A stretch of 64,000 nucleotides of DNA, from NCBI GenBank assembly GCA_027459645.1, contig DAIDHQ010000019.1, positions 1-64,000 of the forward strand, in the 5' to 3' direction. Shown one piece after another: positions 1 through 8,466 of this stretch. The translations under genes and the position numbers were made by a program. Each line of letters begins with the position of its first letter. Positions within the stretch are counted from its first letter, which is position 1. The DNA is from Vulcanimicrobiota bacterium (GTDB lineage: Bacteria > Vulcanimicrobiota > Vulcanimicrobiia > Vulcanimicrobiales > Vulcanimicrobiaceae). Under the pieces are notes generated by a model. The model saw nothing but the letters and a program-made list of their open reading frames with translations, made no database searches and was not told where the DNA came from.

Positions 1-1
1 G

Positions 2-286
2 CAAGATCCGCCGCAGATCTATTACGCTCGCCTCGAACCAACGGTCATTACACCCACGACAATCGTTTCAATGCACGTGGTTACCTCGACGAACGTGAAC
101 TCGGTTACGATCGGCACGCCCGGTCATGCCGTGCAGCTCTCAAATCTCGGCAACGGCAAATGGAGCGCGTCGTTTCCTGGAAGCCGCCTGATCCTTAGCA
201 GCGCGCAACAAACGACGATGCTGCAGCTCAACGCCTATCGCACCGACGGCACGGCGGCGTCGATTCAAGTTCCGGTCAGTCCATGA
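2..286 (+). CDS. C-terminal part of an unidentified protein (5' end outside window)
   Basis: The reading frame is open from base 2 to the TGA at 284-286, so only the last 94 residues are visible. They are rich in Thr, Ser, Val and Asn with alternating hydrophobic residues, like the end of a beta-sandwich or Ig-like domain of an exported protein. No catalytic motif is visible. The stop overlaps the ATG of the following acetyltransferase (ATGA), so the two are probably translationally coupled. I do not recognise the family. Confidence 0.6.
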   Translation, partial: QDPPQIYYARLEPTVITPTTIVSMHVVTSTNVNSVTIGTPGHAVQLSNLGNGKWSASFPGSRLILSSAQQTTMLQLNAYRTDGTAASIQVPVSP

Positions 287-1047
287 AACCGCGCCTCACG
301 TACAAACTCATCAACGACGTGTTCCGCAGCAAGACCTACGGGCAACACGACATTTTTACCGCCAGGTCGTGGTCGCGCTTCGTGCGCATGCACGATATCG
401 ATCTTTCGCGCGCGCTCTTCGCCGAAGACGGCGGCCGCATCATCGGAACGATCGCGTTCGCTCAACGCGGCGACCGCGGGTGGCTATCCGTCATGGGTGT
501 ACTGCCGGAATATCGCCGGCGCGGCATCGGCCGTCAGTTATTCGGAGGAGCGGTCGAAGCGATACGCGCCTCGGGAGTCAAGCACGTCGAATTCGAAGTG
601 GTGCAGCGCAACGAGCACGCGCGCAAGATGTACGAAGGCTTCGGGTTCCGCATCGTCCGCGAACTCTACGTATGGGCGCGCAAGCCGAGCGCATCCGCCG
701 AAGGCGTCCGTTACGAGCGCCAGCGATTACCGAACGTTCGGCGCATCGCGGGCGAATCGCCCGTCTGCTGGCAGCGCGATCCGATCGCCGTTTCGCGCAG
801 CGGCCCTTCCGCGCTCATCAGCACGGACGGCGCATATGCGTTCGTCTTGGAGAGCGGCGTGGTCGCCGACGCCGGCGCGCGCGACGAGCGATCGGCTCGC
901 GCGCTCGTCGCGGAACTCGATGCCCGCGTTCCGCACGAACTCACGCTCTTGAACGAACCGCAAGCATCGCCGCTAACGCCCGCGCTGCAGGATGCCGGCT
1001 GGCGCATCGTCGACCGCCAATTCCAAATGATGGGCACGTTGCAGTAA
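283..1047 (+). CDS. GNAT-family N-acetyltransferase
   Basis: This 254-residue protein transfers an acetyl group from acetyl-CoA to an unknown amine. The N-terminal half is a GNAT fold: a beta-strand at about 67-74 is followed by the acetyl-CoA pyrophosphate-binding loop RRRGIG at 78-83, and the usual N-E-A-YE-GF segment of motif B lies near 110-122. Residues from about 140 to 254 do not match motif A/B and may form a second, degenerate GNAT-like half, since the length is well above the usual 150-180. It starts with ATG inside the stop codon of the preceding gene. The substrate cannot be read from the sequence. Confidence 0.85.
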   Translation: MKPRLTYKLINDVFRSKTYGQHDIFTARSWSRFVRMHDIDLSRALFAEDGGRIIGTIAFAQRGDRGWLSVMGVLPEYRRRGIGRQLFGGAVEAIRASGVKHVEFEVVQRNEHARKMYEGFGFRIVRELYVWARKPSASAEGVRYERQRLPNVRRIAGESPVCWQRDPIAVSRSGPSALISTDGAYAFVLESGVVADAGARDERSARALVAELDARVPHELTLLNEPQASPLTPALQDAGWRIVDRQFQMMGTLQ

Positions 1048-1075
1048 CGTCCGCGTCGTCACATAGTGTCGTAGC

Positions 1076-1136
1076 GATCCTTCGTCTACGCGGATTTAGC
1101 GCAAAGCGCTAAATCCAGCTCCGCTCAGGATGACAA
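1076..1136 (+). repeat. Dispersed hairpin repeat, copy A
   Basis: This copy runs from GATCCTTCGTCTACGCG to the core CTCAGGATGACAA. It holds a perfect 11-base-pair stem, GGATTTAGCGC (1092-1102) and GCGCTAAATCC (1106-1116), closed by a three-base AAA loop. The same flanks with different stems occur near 35.6, 44.4 and 49.6 kb. It lies between two convergent genes and could act as a bidirectional terminator. Confidence 0.8.
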
Positions 1137-1144
1137 GAGGCGAG

Positions 1145-1170
1145 CCTTCGCCTGCGCTCAGGATGACAAC
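1145..1170 (+). repeat. Dispersed repeat, truncated copy
   Basis: A partial copy keeps only the CCTTCG start and the CTCAGGATGACAA core and lacks the internal hairpin. Read on the minus strand, the core supplies the last codons and the TGA stop (1158-1160) of the neighbouring MFS gene. Confidence 0.7.
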
Positions 1171-2372
1171 GTGGCGGGCTTCGGCATGACGAACGAGCCG
1201 CCGAAGGCGATGAACGCGCACACGGCGATCGTGGCAAACACGGTGATGAGGCCAAAATCGTCGCCGATTTTTCCGAAGAGCGGTGCGGCGATGCCGCCGA
1301 CGGTGTTCGCAAGCCCAAGCGTCACGCCCGATGCGATGCCGATGTGTTTGGGCAGATACTCTTGTCCCAGCACGACCAGCACGCCGGCCGAAAGGCCGAG
1401 CGACACGCCGAACGCAAGCGCGAGCACCGCCGTCACGATAAAGACGTGGAGGTATGCCCCGCACAGCGCCAGCAGCGCCGATGCCACAGCCGTACACGCG
1501 AGCGAGAGTTTGATCACGTTGCGGCGGTCGATGCGATCGGCTAGGCGGCCGCCGTACATCGTGCCGATCGCGCCGCCGAGCAGCAGCATGAAGAGCGCGA
1601 TCGATCCGAGCGTCGCACTTGCATGCACCACACGCATAATAAAGACGGGTGTGAACGAGACGGCGGCAAGGAACGTGGTCGAACGAATTGCGACGACGAC
1701 GGCCATCGCGGAGAAGCCGCGCCAATCGTCACGTCCCGGACGCTCGTGGTGTGCGCGGTGCGCCGTGGCACGCACGGCGGCAAAACGCGGCAGCTCGCGC
1801 AGCAGCAGCACGGCGATCGCGAGCGCCGGAATCATCAGGAATGCAACGCCGGGCAGACCGAAGGCGAGAATCAACGGCGTTGCGACGATCGGGCCGAACG
1901 CAAAGCCGAGATATCCGCCGACGGTGAACGTGCTCATCCCCGACGCCCGCTTCTTTCCGGCGAAATAGTTCGAGAAGCGCGAGCCTTCCGGGTGGAATGC
2001 CGCCACGCCGAAGCCGGAGATCATCGCGCCCAGGAGCATCAGCGGAAGCGTGGGAGCCAGGCCGATCAGCGCGGTTCCGGCCGTGGCGAGCACGATCGAC
2101 GCCGGGATGACCCACGCGCTGGATTTTTTGTCGGAGATGTAGCCGAAGAGCGGCTGCACGATCGAACCGAAGAGGTTCGCGGCCAGGACCAGCGTCGCCG
2201 CGGCCGCCAGGGTGAGGTGGCGGTGGGTGACGAGCCACGGGATCATCACCGGAAGCACACCTTGGTTGAGGTCGTTGATCAGGTGAGCGGCCGTGATCAG
2301 CCGGAGGCCCGGTTTGTCGGCTTCGTGGAGCGATCCGACGTGGACGGGGCGAGGGGCGGTGCGTACGGCCAT
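1158..2372 (-). CDS. MFS transporter, fosmidomycin-resistance (Fsr)-like
   Basis: A 404-residue polytopic inner-membrane exporter of the major facilitator superfamily with about twelve hydrophobic segments. The stretch GFGVAAFHPEGSR and the following SGMSTFTVGGYLGFAFGP closely resemble the Fsr branch, whose members export fosmidomycin or other small drugs by proton antiport. I chose the ATG at 2372, because the in-frame sequence upstream to 2447 is Ser/Cys/Trp-rich and overlaps the divergent gene. The divergent LysR regulator and an operator-like inverted repeat in the 73-base gap suggest regulated expression. The last codons (Leu-Ser-Ser-stop) lie in a dispersed repeat. Confidence 0.88.
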   Translation of the reverse strand: MAVRTAPRPVHVGSLHEADKPGLRLITAAHLINDLNQGVLPVMIPWLVTHRHLTLAAAATLVLAANLFGSIVQPLFGYISDKKSSAWVIPASIVLATAGTALIGLAPTLPLMLLGAMISGFGVAAFHPEGSRFSNYFAGKKRASGMSTFTVGGYLGFAFGPIVATPLILAFGLPGVAFLMIPALAIAVLLLRELPRFAAVRATAHRAHHERPGRDDWRGFSAMAVVVAIRSTTFLAAVSFTPVFIMRVVHASATLGSIALFMLLLGGAIGTMYGGRLADRIDRRNVIKLSLACTAVASALLALCGAYLHVFIVTAVLALAFGVSLGLSAGVLVVLGQEYLPKHIGIASGVTLGLANTVGGIAAPLFGKIGDDFGLITVFATIAVCAFIAFGGSFVMPKPATLSS

Positions 2373-2394
2373 GCGGATATCATTCCATGGGCAG

Positions 2395-2448
2395 CATGAT
2401 AAGTCCAATATATCGTTTGACTTACTTTGATAGGCTTTACTTATCATG
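2395..2448. promoter_or_regulatory. Operator-like inverted repeats between MFS and LysR genes
   Basis: CATGATAAG at 2395-2403 is repeated as its exact complement CTTATCATG at 2440-2448. Nested inside is TAAGTC (2400-2405) with GACTTA (2419-2424). The right arm covers the ATG of the LysR gene. LysR-type regulators usually bind interrupted dyads in divergent promoters, so this is a plausible site for autoregulation and MFS control. No Shine-Dalgarno sequence precedes the LysR ATG, which may therefore be read from a very short leader. Confidence 0.55.
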
Positions 2449-3339
2449 GAGCTTCGACAGCTGCGTTACGCCATGGCCGTGGCGCAGAAGCTAAACTTCA
2501 CCCAGGCCGCAGAGGCCCTCGCGATCGCCCAGCCGGCGCTCTCGCAGCAGATCGCCGGTCTGGAGCGCGAGCTCGGGGTGCGCCTCTTCGAGCGGACGAA
2601 CCGCAAAGTCGAGATCACCGATGCCGGGCGCGCCTTCGTCCGGCACGCGGAGCGGATCATCGACGAGTTGGCCGCGACCGCCGAAGAGATGACGGCCTAC
2701 GCGGGCGGCCTGCGCGGCCGGGTCGTCGTCGGGACGTATCAGTCGTTCGCCGAGTACACGTTGCCCAAGCTGTTGGGGCGCTTCCACGCCTCGTTTCCCG
2801 GAATCGAAATTGCGTTGCGCGAGGGCATGGCGGACGATCTGCTCGCCGGATTGCGGGCCGGCAGCGTGGACGTCTTTATCGGCGACATCACCGAATCGCA
2901 GTACGCCGGCGACCGCGCATTTCGAGCGGAAGGGCTCTACGAGGACGAACTGGTCGTCATCGTGGGCGCAGGGCACCCGCTCGCACGCGCGAGCACGCTT
3001 CGCATCGAGGAAGTGCGCGACGAACCGTTCGTCATCTTCCGGCCCGGCTCGTCGATTACCGGCCGCCTGATGACCGCCGCGCGCAATGCGGGATTTCGAC
3101 CGCGCGTCGTCTTCGAAAGCGTCGATTCGCTCACGGTGCGATCGCTCGTCGCCGAAGGCCTCGGCATCGCGCTCTTTCCGCGCACGCTCGGCAACATGCC
3201 GGGGCCTAACGTCGCGCTGCTCTCGATCGATCCGCAACGCATGATGCGTCACATGTCGCTCGTCACGCGCGTGGGCGAGCCGTCCCCGTCCACGCGAACC
3301 TTCGTCGATTTTCTGCGCGATGCAATGGAGTACGCGTGA
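2446..3339 (+). CDS. LysR-type transcriptional regulator
   Basis: A 297-residue regulator of normal LysR length. Residues 1-60 are the winged helix-turn-helix: MELRQLRYAMAVAQ, then the recognition segment TQAAEALAIAQPALSQQI, then LGVRLFERTNRKVEITDAG. Residues from about 90 to 295 form the two-lobed effector-binding domain. It is divergent from the Fsr-like exporter and shares its short control region, so it probably regulates that exporter. Its TGA overlaps the GTG start of the uracil-DNA glycosylase. The effector is unknown. Confidence 0.93.
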   Translation: MELRQLRYAMAVAQKLNFTQAAEALAIAQPALSQQIAGLERELGVRLFERTNRKVEITDAGRAFVRHAERIIDELAATAEEMTAYAGGLRGRVVVGTYQSFAEYTLPKLLGRFHASFPGIEIALREGMADDLLAGLRAGSVDVFIGDITESQYAGDRAFRAEGLYEDELVVIVGAGHPLARASTLRIEEVRDEPFVIFRPGSSITGRLMTAARNAGFRPRVVFESVDSLTVRSLVAEGLGIALFPRTLGNMPGPNVALLSIDPQRMMRHMSLVTRVGEPSPSTRTFVDFLRDAMEYA

Positions 3340-4040
3340 AAAAGCCGCCGCGCACGCTCGACCTAATCTCGGCCTCGGTCGTGAAGTGCAAACGATGCCC
3401 GCAACTGCGCGCCTACACGGCCGAGGTCGCGCACACGAAGAAGCGCGCGCACGCAAACGACGAGTATTGGGGAAAACCCGTTCCGGCGTTCTACGATGCG
3501 AACGCGCGCGTGATGTTGGTCGGGCTTGCGCCTGGTGCGCACGGCAGCAATCGAACCGGGCGCGTCTTTACCGGCGATGCTTCGGGAGATTTTCTCTATC
3601 CGGCGCTCTTTCGCGCGGGCTTTGCATCGCAGCCGAACGCGCGCGGACGCGACGACGGCATGCAACTGCACGATTGCATCATTACCGCCGCAGCGCGATG
3701 CGCGCCGCCGAAGAACAAGCCGACGCCCGACGAACTGCGCGCGTGCTTTAGTTACTTGCTCGAAGAGTTCGACGCGCTACCGCAGCTTCGCGTGATGGTC
3801 GGGCTCGGCTCGATCGGTTTCGATGCGGTGCTCAAGGTATTGAACGAACGGGGCTTTGCACTCGAACCCGCACGCCCCAAATTCGGGCACGGCATCGAAG
3901 CCGTCGCGCGAAAGGGAAGCCGCGTCGTTACCGCGATTGCTTCCTACCATCCGAGCCGCCAAAACACCAATACCGGAGTACTCACCGCGCCGATGTTCGA
4001 TCGCATTTTCACACGAGCGAACGAACTCAAAAATCCCTAA
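3336..4040 (+). CDS. Uracil-DNA glycosylase, family 5 (UDGb)
   Basis: A 234-residue DNA-repair enzyme that removes uracil (family 5 also takes other deaminated bases). Motif A is GLAPGAHGSNRTGR at 63-76, in which the usual catalytic Asp is absent, as is typical of family 5. Motif B is HPSRQN at 205-210. Cys18, Cys21, Cys122 and Cys137 have the spacing of the 4Fe-4S ligands in families 4 and 5. The GTG start at 3336 overlaps the lysR stop codon, indicating coupled translation. Its function has no obvious link to the regulator. Confidence 0.9.
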   Translation: MKKPPRTLDLISASVVKCKRCPQLRAYTAEVAHTKKRAHANDEYWGKPVPAFYDANARVMLVGLAPGAHGSNRTGRVFTGDASGDFLYPALFRAGFASQPNARGRDDGMQLHDCIITAAARCAPPKNKPTPDELRACFSYLLEEFDALPQLRVMVGLGSIGFDAVLKVLNERGFALEPARPKFGHGIEAVARKGSRVVTAIASYHPSRQNTNTGVLTAPMFDRIFTRANELKNP

Positions 4041-4047
4041 AGCATCG

Positions 4048-4446
4048 TTATTGCGGAGTTGGAGTCGGCGTAGGCGAACTCGACCCCTGCGGCACGACCG
4101 GCCGTCCGCACATGTCGGTCAGCTGCACCATGCCCCATTTATACTGCTTCGTCTGCGTGCGCAGATCGGGATGCGGTTCACCGAAATCCTTCACGGCGTC
4201 CTGATACGCCTTCGTCCGAACGTCATCGTTCGGCGCTTGAAGGACGACGATCTGCGCCGGCGTGCCGTCGGCATTGGCTTGAACGAAGAGTTGCGCGCCG
4301 TCGAGGCTGAGTTCACGTTGTTCGCACGAATGCAACCCCAGCGGGGTACCGCCCGGAGACGGCGATGCCGCGTTTTTCGCGTTGGTGTTGCCGCTGCACG
4401 CGGCGAGCGCGAGGAGCGCTATTGAAACGAGAGCGTACGGCCGCAT
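4048..4446 (-). CDS. Small lipoprotein, paralogue of the next gene
   Basis: A 132-residue predicted lipoprotein. A hydrophobic signal ends in the lipobox LAAC with Cys17 as the acylation site. After it lie a Cys near the start of the folded part, the pattern QIVVLQAPNDD, and a C-terminal CGRP, followed by a Pro/Thr/Ser-rich tail. The same layout (Cys, then LVLTGADVD, then CGRT) is present in the gene immediately upstream, so the two arose by tandem duplication. The genes overlap by 28 bases and follow aspS. No known domain is recognised. Confidence 0.75.
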   Translation of the reverse strand: MRPYALVSIALLALAACSGNTNAKNAASPSPGGTPLGLHSCEQRELSLDGAQLFVQANADGTPAQIVVLQAPNDDVRTKAYQDAVKDFGEPHPDLRTQTKQYKWGMVQLTDMCGRPVVPQGSSSPTPTPTPQ

Positions 4447-4802
4447 GAATCGATCGCTTTGTCCGGAATCGACATCCCGCTACCACCCGGCGCGGGTTTG
4501 AACGAAATGATCTTTAGCGGCGGCGCGTCAATATCTGCCGGACCGTACTGCTTTTGCAGCGCGAGGCGCAAGTCGTTCACCCCTTCCATGTCGACGTCAG
4601 CGCCCGTCAATACGAGATAGCGCTGAACCGCTCCGTTTTTCGCGAAGAGAATCTTGATAGCGACGTCCCTCTGACGCACGATCTTTTCCCCGCACGAAGG
4701 CCCGCCATTCGCGGCGACGACCTTGGCCGGTTTCGATATGGCAACGCAAGCCGCCAGGGCCACGGGCGCGACGAACACAGCGGTGATGAGGCGAACTCTC
4801 AC
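4419..4802 (-). CDS. Small lipoprotein, paralogue of the previous gene
   Basis: A 127-residue predicted lipoprotein with a GTG start at 4802 and lipobox ALAAC (Cys19). The mature part begins with a Cys-Gly-Glu segment, contains a two-strand core around YLVLTGADVD, and ends with SCGRTLSFQ. The conserved pair of cysteines could form a disulfide in the periplasm (inference). It starts 7 bases after the aspS stop, at the tail of the long glycan operon. Function unknown. Confidence 0.72.
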   Translation of the reverse strand: MRVRLITAVFVAPVALAACVAISKPAKVVAANGGPSCGEKIVRQRDVAIKILFAKNGAVQRYLVLTGADVDMEGVNDLRLALQKQYGPADIDAPPLKIISFKPAPGGSGMSIPDKAIDSCGRTLSFQ

Positions 4803-4809
4803 GTCTGTC

Positions 4810-6582
4810 TTATCGGCTGGTCGGCTGCTCGGGGGGCGTACTGCGAAGGTAAAGATCTCGCAAGAGTTGCTCGGGTACCGTAGCAGGCGAGCCCATCATC
4901 AGGTCGCGGGCGGTCTGCGTCTTCGGGAAGGCGATGACTTCTCGCAGGTTGTCTTCCCCACAGGCAAGCATCGCGATCCGGTCGATTCCGAGCGCCATCC
5001 CACCGTGGGGCGGAGCGCCGTATTCGAGGGCTCGGATGAAGAACCCGAATTGCTCTTCGATTTGCTGCGGCGTCATCCCGAGCATCTCGAAGATCGCCCG
5101 CTGCTCTTCGGGCTTGTGGATGCGGATCGATCCGGATCCAAGCTCGTAACCGTTGAGCACCATATCGTAGTGCTGCGCGCGCATCTTGAGCGGCTCGTCG
5201 TGCAGGTACGCCCATTGTCCGGGGCCCGGCGACGTGAAGGGATGATGCGCCGGGAACTTTTTGCCCGTCTCGGGATCGACTTCGAGATACGGAAAATCGA
5301 GCACCCAGCAGAACGAAAAGACGGCCGGATCGGCGAGCCCGCAGCGCGCGCCCACCAAGTTGCGCATACGTCCCGCAACGGGCAACGCGGACGCGCGCGC
5401 GTCGGCGAAGAGCAAGAGCGCATCGCCCGTCTCCGCAGCGGTCAGTTCGCGCAACCGCGCGACGTGTTCGTCGAGAATAAATTTCTGCGCGGACGATTTA
5501 ACGCCGTCGGCTCCCAGCGCGACCCACACCATGCCCTTCGCGCCCGCTTGTTTCGCGTCGTCGGTCAGCGCATCGAAATCGCGGCGCGAAAGCGACGCAC
5601 CGTTCGGGTAGCGCAGCGCGACGATCGCGCCGCCGCTTTCGATCACCGATTTAAAGACGACGAAATCGGTGCCGGCAAAAACGTGGTTCGCGTCGTGCAA
5701 CTCCAAGCCGAAACGTAGATCGGGTTTGTCTACGCCGTAGCGCGTCATCGACTCCTCGTGAGTGAGGCGCGGGAACGGCGGAAGGTCGATCTCGAGGCAT
5801 TGCTTCCACACGTAGCGGATGCAGGACTCCATCGTTTCAAGGACGTCCTCTTGGCTCACGAACGACATCTCGACGTCGAGCTGCGTGAATTCCGGCTGAC
5901 GATCGGCGCGCAGATCCTCGTCGCGCATGCAGCGCGCGAGCTGCATGTATTTTCCGAATCCGGCGATCATCAAGATTTGCTTGAGCAACTGCGGCGACTG
6001 CGGAAGCGCGAAGAACTCTCCGGGAAACAAGCGCGAAGGAACCAAGTAATCGCGCGCGCCCTCCGGCGTGCTCTTCATGAGCATCGGCGTCTCGATTTCC
6101 AGGAAACCGCGCCCGTCCAGAAAGTCGCGCATCGCTTTGATGATGCGATGGCGCATGCGCAGGTTGTATTGCATGCGCGGACGGCGCAGATCCAAGTAGC
6201 GATATTCCAAGCGCAGATTGTCGTCGACCTTGGCGTCGTTGTTGATCTGAAACGGCGGCGTCTGCGACCGGTTGAGAATTTCGAGCGAGTCGACGCCGAC
6301 TTCAACGTCGCCGGTCTTCAGCGCGGCGTTTTCCGTTCCGGCCGGGCGCGCGCGCACCGTTCCCGTCACACGAATCACGTCTTCGTTGCGAAGATGCTCC
6401 GCGTCTTTGAAGCTGGGATGCTGCGGATCGAACACGATCTGCGTGACGCCCTCGCGGTCGCGTACGTCGATGAAGATCAAGCCACCGTGGTCGCGGCGGC
6501 GATTGACCCAGCCCGAGAGCTCGACGGCGGCGCCGGCGTCGCTTGCGCGCAAGGCTCCGCAGCTAAATCGCGTGGTTGTCAC
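4810..6582 (-). CDS. aspS: Aspartyl-tRNA synthetase
   Basis: A 590-residue class II synthetase that charges tRNA-Asp, or tRNA-Asp and tRNA-Asn if it is non-discriminating. The N-terminal OB fold that binds the anticodon begins with ELSGWVNRRRDHGGLIF. Motif 2 is in CMRDEDLRADRQPEFTQLD, the bacterial GAD insertion lies in the middle, and motif 3 is GMALGIDRIAML. The in-frame sequence further upstream is antisense-like and belongs to the glycosyltransferase, so I start at the GTG at 6582, which has AAGGAG eight bases upstream and overlaps the previous stop (GTGA). Confidence 0.97.
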   Translation of the reverse strand: MTTTRFSCGALRASDAGAAVELSGWVNRRRDHGGLIFIDVRDREGVTQIVFDPQHPSFKDAEHLRNEDVIRVTGTVRARPAGTENAALKTGDVEVGVDSLEILNRSQTPPFQINNDAKVDDNLRLEYRYLDLRRPRMQYNLRMRHRIIKAMRDFLDGRGFLEIETPMLMKSTPEGARDYLVPSRLFPGEFFALPQSPQLLKQILMIAGFGKYMQLARCMRDEDLRADRQPEFTQLDVEMSFVSQEDVLETMESCIRYVWKQCLEIDLPPFPRLTHEESMTRYGVDKPDLRFGLELHDANHVFAGTDFVVFKSVIESGGAIVALRYPNGASLSRRDFDALTDDAKQAGAKGMVWVALGADGVKSSAQKFILDEHVARLRELTAAETGDALLLFADARASALPVAGRMRNLVGARCGLADPAVFSFCWVLDFPYLEVDPETGKKFPAHHPFTSPGPGQWAYLHDEPLKMRAQHYDMVLNGYELGSGSIRIHKPEEQRAIFEMLGMTPQQIEEQFGFFIRALEYGAPPHGGMALGIDRIAMLACGEDNLREVIAFPKTQTARDLMMGSPATVPEQLLRDLYLRSTPPEQPTSR

Positions 6583-7496
6583 GTTGACTCCTTTGCTTCG
6601 TCCTGCGTCTGCGCGAGGGCGGTCTTGATTCCGGAAACGTAATAATACTGCTGCACGAGATCGCGCGCGAACTTCGACGAAGCGGCGCGCCGGTCGAAGT
6701 ATCCGAGCACCGCAGGCATCTTCGTCAGAAGCGAGTGCAATCCGAGCGATACGGGCGTCATGCCCAAGTTGAGTTGCACGGCGAAATCGGGATGTTTGCG
6801 ATAGAAGCGCACGGTCGAACGCCCGGCAAGTTTCATCTTTTCGACTTGGTCGTCGTGCGGAACGTCTTGGCAGTGATAGTTGATCGCAAGCGGATCGTAG
6901 AGGATCGTGATGCCCGCGCGCTCCAAGCGGTATCCCAATTCCAGATCCTCGTGTCCGTAGCCGGTGAAGCTTTCGTCGAACGATCCGACTCGCAGCAGAT
7001 CCTCGCGCCGCACCGATGCGTTTCCAGTGAGAAAATACAGCCACGGTAGCGTCTTGCGCGTCGGTTTGTGCAGCGAGCCGCGCGCCTCGGGATGATCGCG
7101 CTTGTACGCATAATCGTCGAGGTCTTTAACCTGCACCTCGAGCCCCACCACCGCGATATTGCGTCGCTCGCGATGGTGCTGCAGGTGTCGCTCCAAGAGA
7201 TCGGGCGATGCCAGAATATCCGAATCGTTGAAGAGCACGACCTCGCCGCTCGCGGCGGCGATGCCCGCATTGCGCGCCATCGCGCGCCCGGTATAGGCGC
7301 CGGGCAGGTGACGCACGTTCGGATGCTGCGCGTGGACGGAAGCGAGATATTCGGCGGTGCCGTCCGTCGAATTCGAATCGCAGACGAGCACCTCGAAATC
7401 GCTCGCCGGCAACGTTTGCGCGAGCATCGTGGGGATGACGTGAGCGAGCGTCTCCAACCGGTTGTATGTCGGGACGACGACGGATATTTCAGGCAT
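6579..7496 (-). CDS. Glycosyltransferase family 2
   Basis: A 305-residue GT-A fold enzyme that probably adds a sugar to lipopolysaccharide or another surface glycan on the cytoplasmic side of the membrane. ISVVVPTYNR at the start, the Asp-rich NDSD near residue 92 for metal and nucleotide-sugar binding, and FTGYGHEDLELGYRLE near 175-190 are all GT2 marks, the last being the Glyco_transf_7C segment. The two other GT2 genes upstream share these motifs. Its stop overlaps the aspS start and its start overlaps the end of the GT9 gene by eight bases. Confidence 0.92.
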   Translation of the reverse strand: MPEISVVVPTYNRLETLAHVIPTMLAQTLPASDFEVLVCDSNSTDGTAEYLASVHAQHPNVRHLPGAYTGRAMARNAGIAAASGEVVLFNDSDILASPDLLERHLQHHRERRNIAVVGLEVQVKDLDDYAYKRDHPEARGSLHKPTRKTLPWLYFLTGNASVRREDLLRVGSFDESFTGYGHEDLELGYRLERAGITILYDPLAINYHCQDVPHDDQVEKMKLAGRSTVRFYRKHPDFAVQLNLGMTPVSLGLHSLLTKMPAVLGYFDRRAASSKFARDLVQQYYYVSGIKTALAQTQDEAKEST

Positions 7497-8466
7497 CGAT
7501 CAGCGCTTTGACGCCGAGGACGATCTCGTTGCGGAATTGCACGAGCGCCGTCTCTTCGGCACGTTCCGGCTTGCGAACCAGCACGGTCGGCACGCGATAC
7601 GGCGCCCATTCTTGCGAGTTCAACCGGAAATACCGATGTTCGAAAGCGACAAGCGTGGGCCTGCGCGTCGCGCTTGCGACATGAGTCGCACCGGTATCGA
7701 TCGTGACGACGCAACAAGCGCGTTCAAAAAGTGCGGCCCATTGAAAGAACGGCAACCGTCGCACGACCGTGAAGCCGCCCGATTCGAACACGTGTGCGTA
7801 GGCATCGCACTCTGCCGGGCACGACAATACGAGCGGGACGCCGAGCGAGCGCAGCATCTCTGCAAGCGCCACCGTGCTTTCGAGCGTGCTACCCGTAGAA
7901 AACCAGCGCTGGCCGAGGTGCAGCACGATCGGAGCGGCCGGAAGATGTTCGACCCCGGCACGATCTTCATCGCGCAGGTCCAGCCGCAGATCGCGCACCG
8001 TCTCGCGCGCGCCGGCCACGGCGACGAGGGCGAGCAGTTGATCGACCTCGTGCGGAACGGTCAGTTGCGGATTGCGCTCGCAGAGATCGGGATCGGCTAC
8101 GCTCACGATCATGCGGTTCACGTAAAGCCGCGCGCTCAAGCGGGCGAGCCAACGGCGCTGATACGTATAGCCGGCGCGTATCGGGGCGCGCGTCGCACCC
8201 ACGAGTTGCAGATCGACGTTTCGCGGCGCGAGCGCGACCGCAAGATCGTAGCCCCGGAAACGCGCGCCGAACGCGGCGGGCTTGATGCCGCGCGGAAGGT
8301 CGACGAGTTCGTCCACGTCGTCGTTGCGTTCCATCACCACGTGGTTGTAGGGGCTGGTGATCATGGTTATGTGCGCGTCGGGAAACGACGCCCGCACCGT
8401 CGCAATCGCGGGCGTGCTCAAGATCAGGTCGCCGATCCGGTCGGTACGCGAAAGCAGGATCTTCAC
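7489..8466 (-). CDS. Glycosyltransferase family 9 (heptosyltransferase-like)
   Basis: A 325-residue GT-B fold enzyme of the ADP-heptose:LPS heptosyltransferase family. It opens with VKILLSRTDRIGDLILSTPA, the usual GDxLL-type N-terminus, and carries TIDTGATHVASA near residue 260, matching the D-T/S-G-x-x-H donor-binding motif. Placement with gmhA, hldA and hldC makes ADP-heptose a likely donor. The GTG at 8466 overlaps the stop of the preceding GT2 gene (GTGA), and the in-frame sequence upstream of it lies antisense-like over that gene. Confidence 0.9.
   Translation of the reverse strand: MKILLSRTDRIGDLILSTPAIATVRASFPDAHITMITSPYNHVVMERNDDVDELVDLPRGIKPAAFGARFRGYDLAVALAPRNVDLQLVGATRAPIRAGYTYQRRWLARLSARLYVNRMIVSVADPDLCERNPQLTVPHEVDQLLALVAVAGARETVRDLRLDLRDEDRAGVEHLPAAPIVLHLGQRWFSTGSTLESTVALAEMLRSLGVPLVLSCPAECDAYAHVFESGGFTVVRRLPFFQWAALFERACCVVTIDTGATHVASATRRPTLVAFEHRYFRLNSQEWAPYRVPTVLVRKPERAEETALVQFRNEIVLGVKALIDA

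Noticed and set aside
6583-7044. A 154-residue N-terminal extension of AspRS
   Set aside because: The extension overlaps the GT2 coding region in another frame and has no OB-fold features. The GTG at 6582 with AAGGAG and the GTGA overlap gives a normal AspRS.
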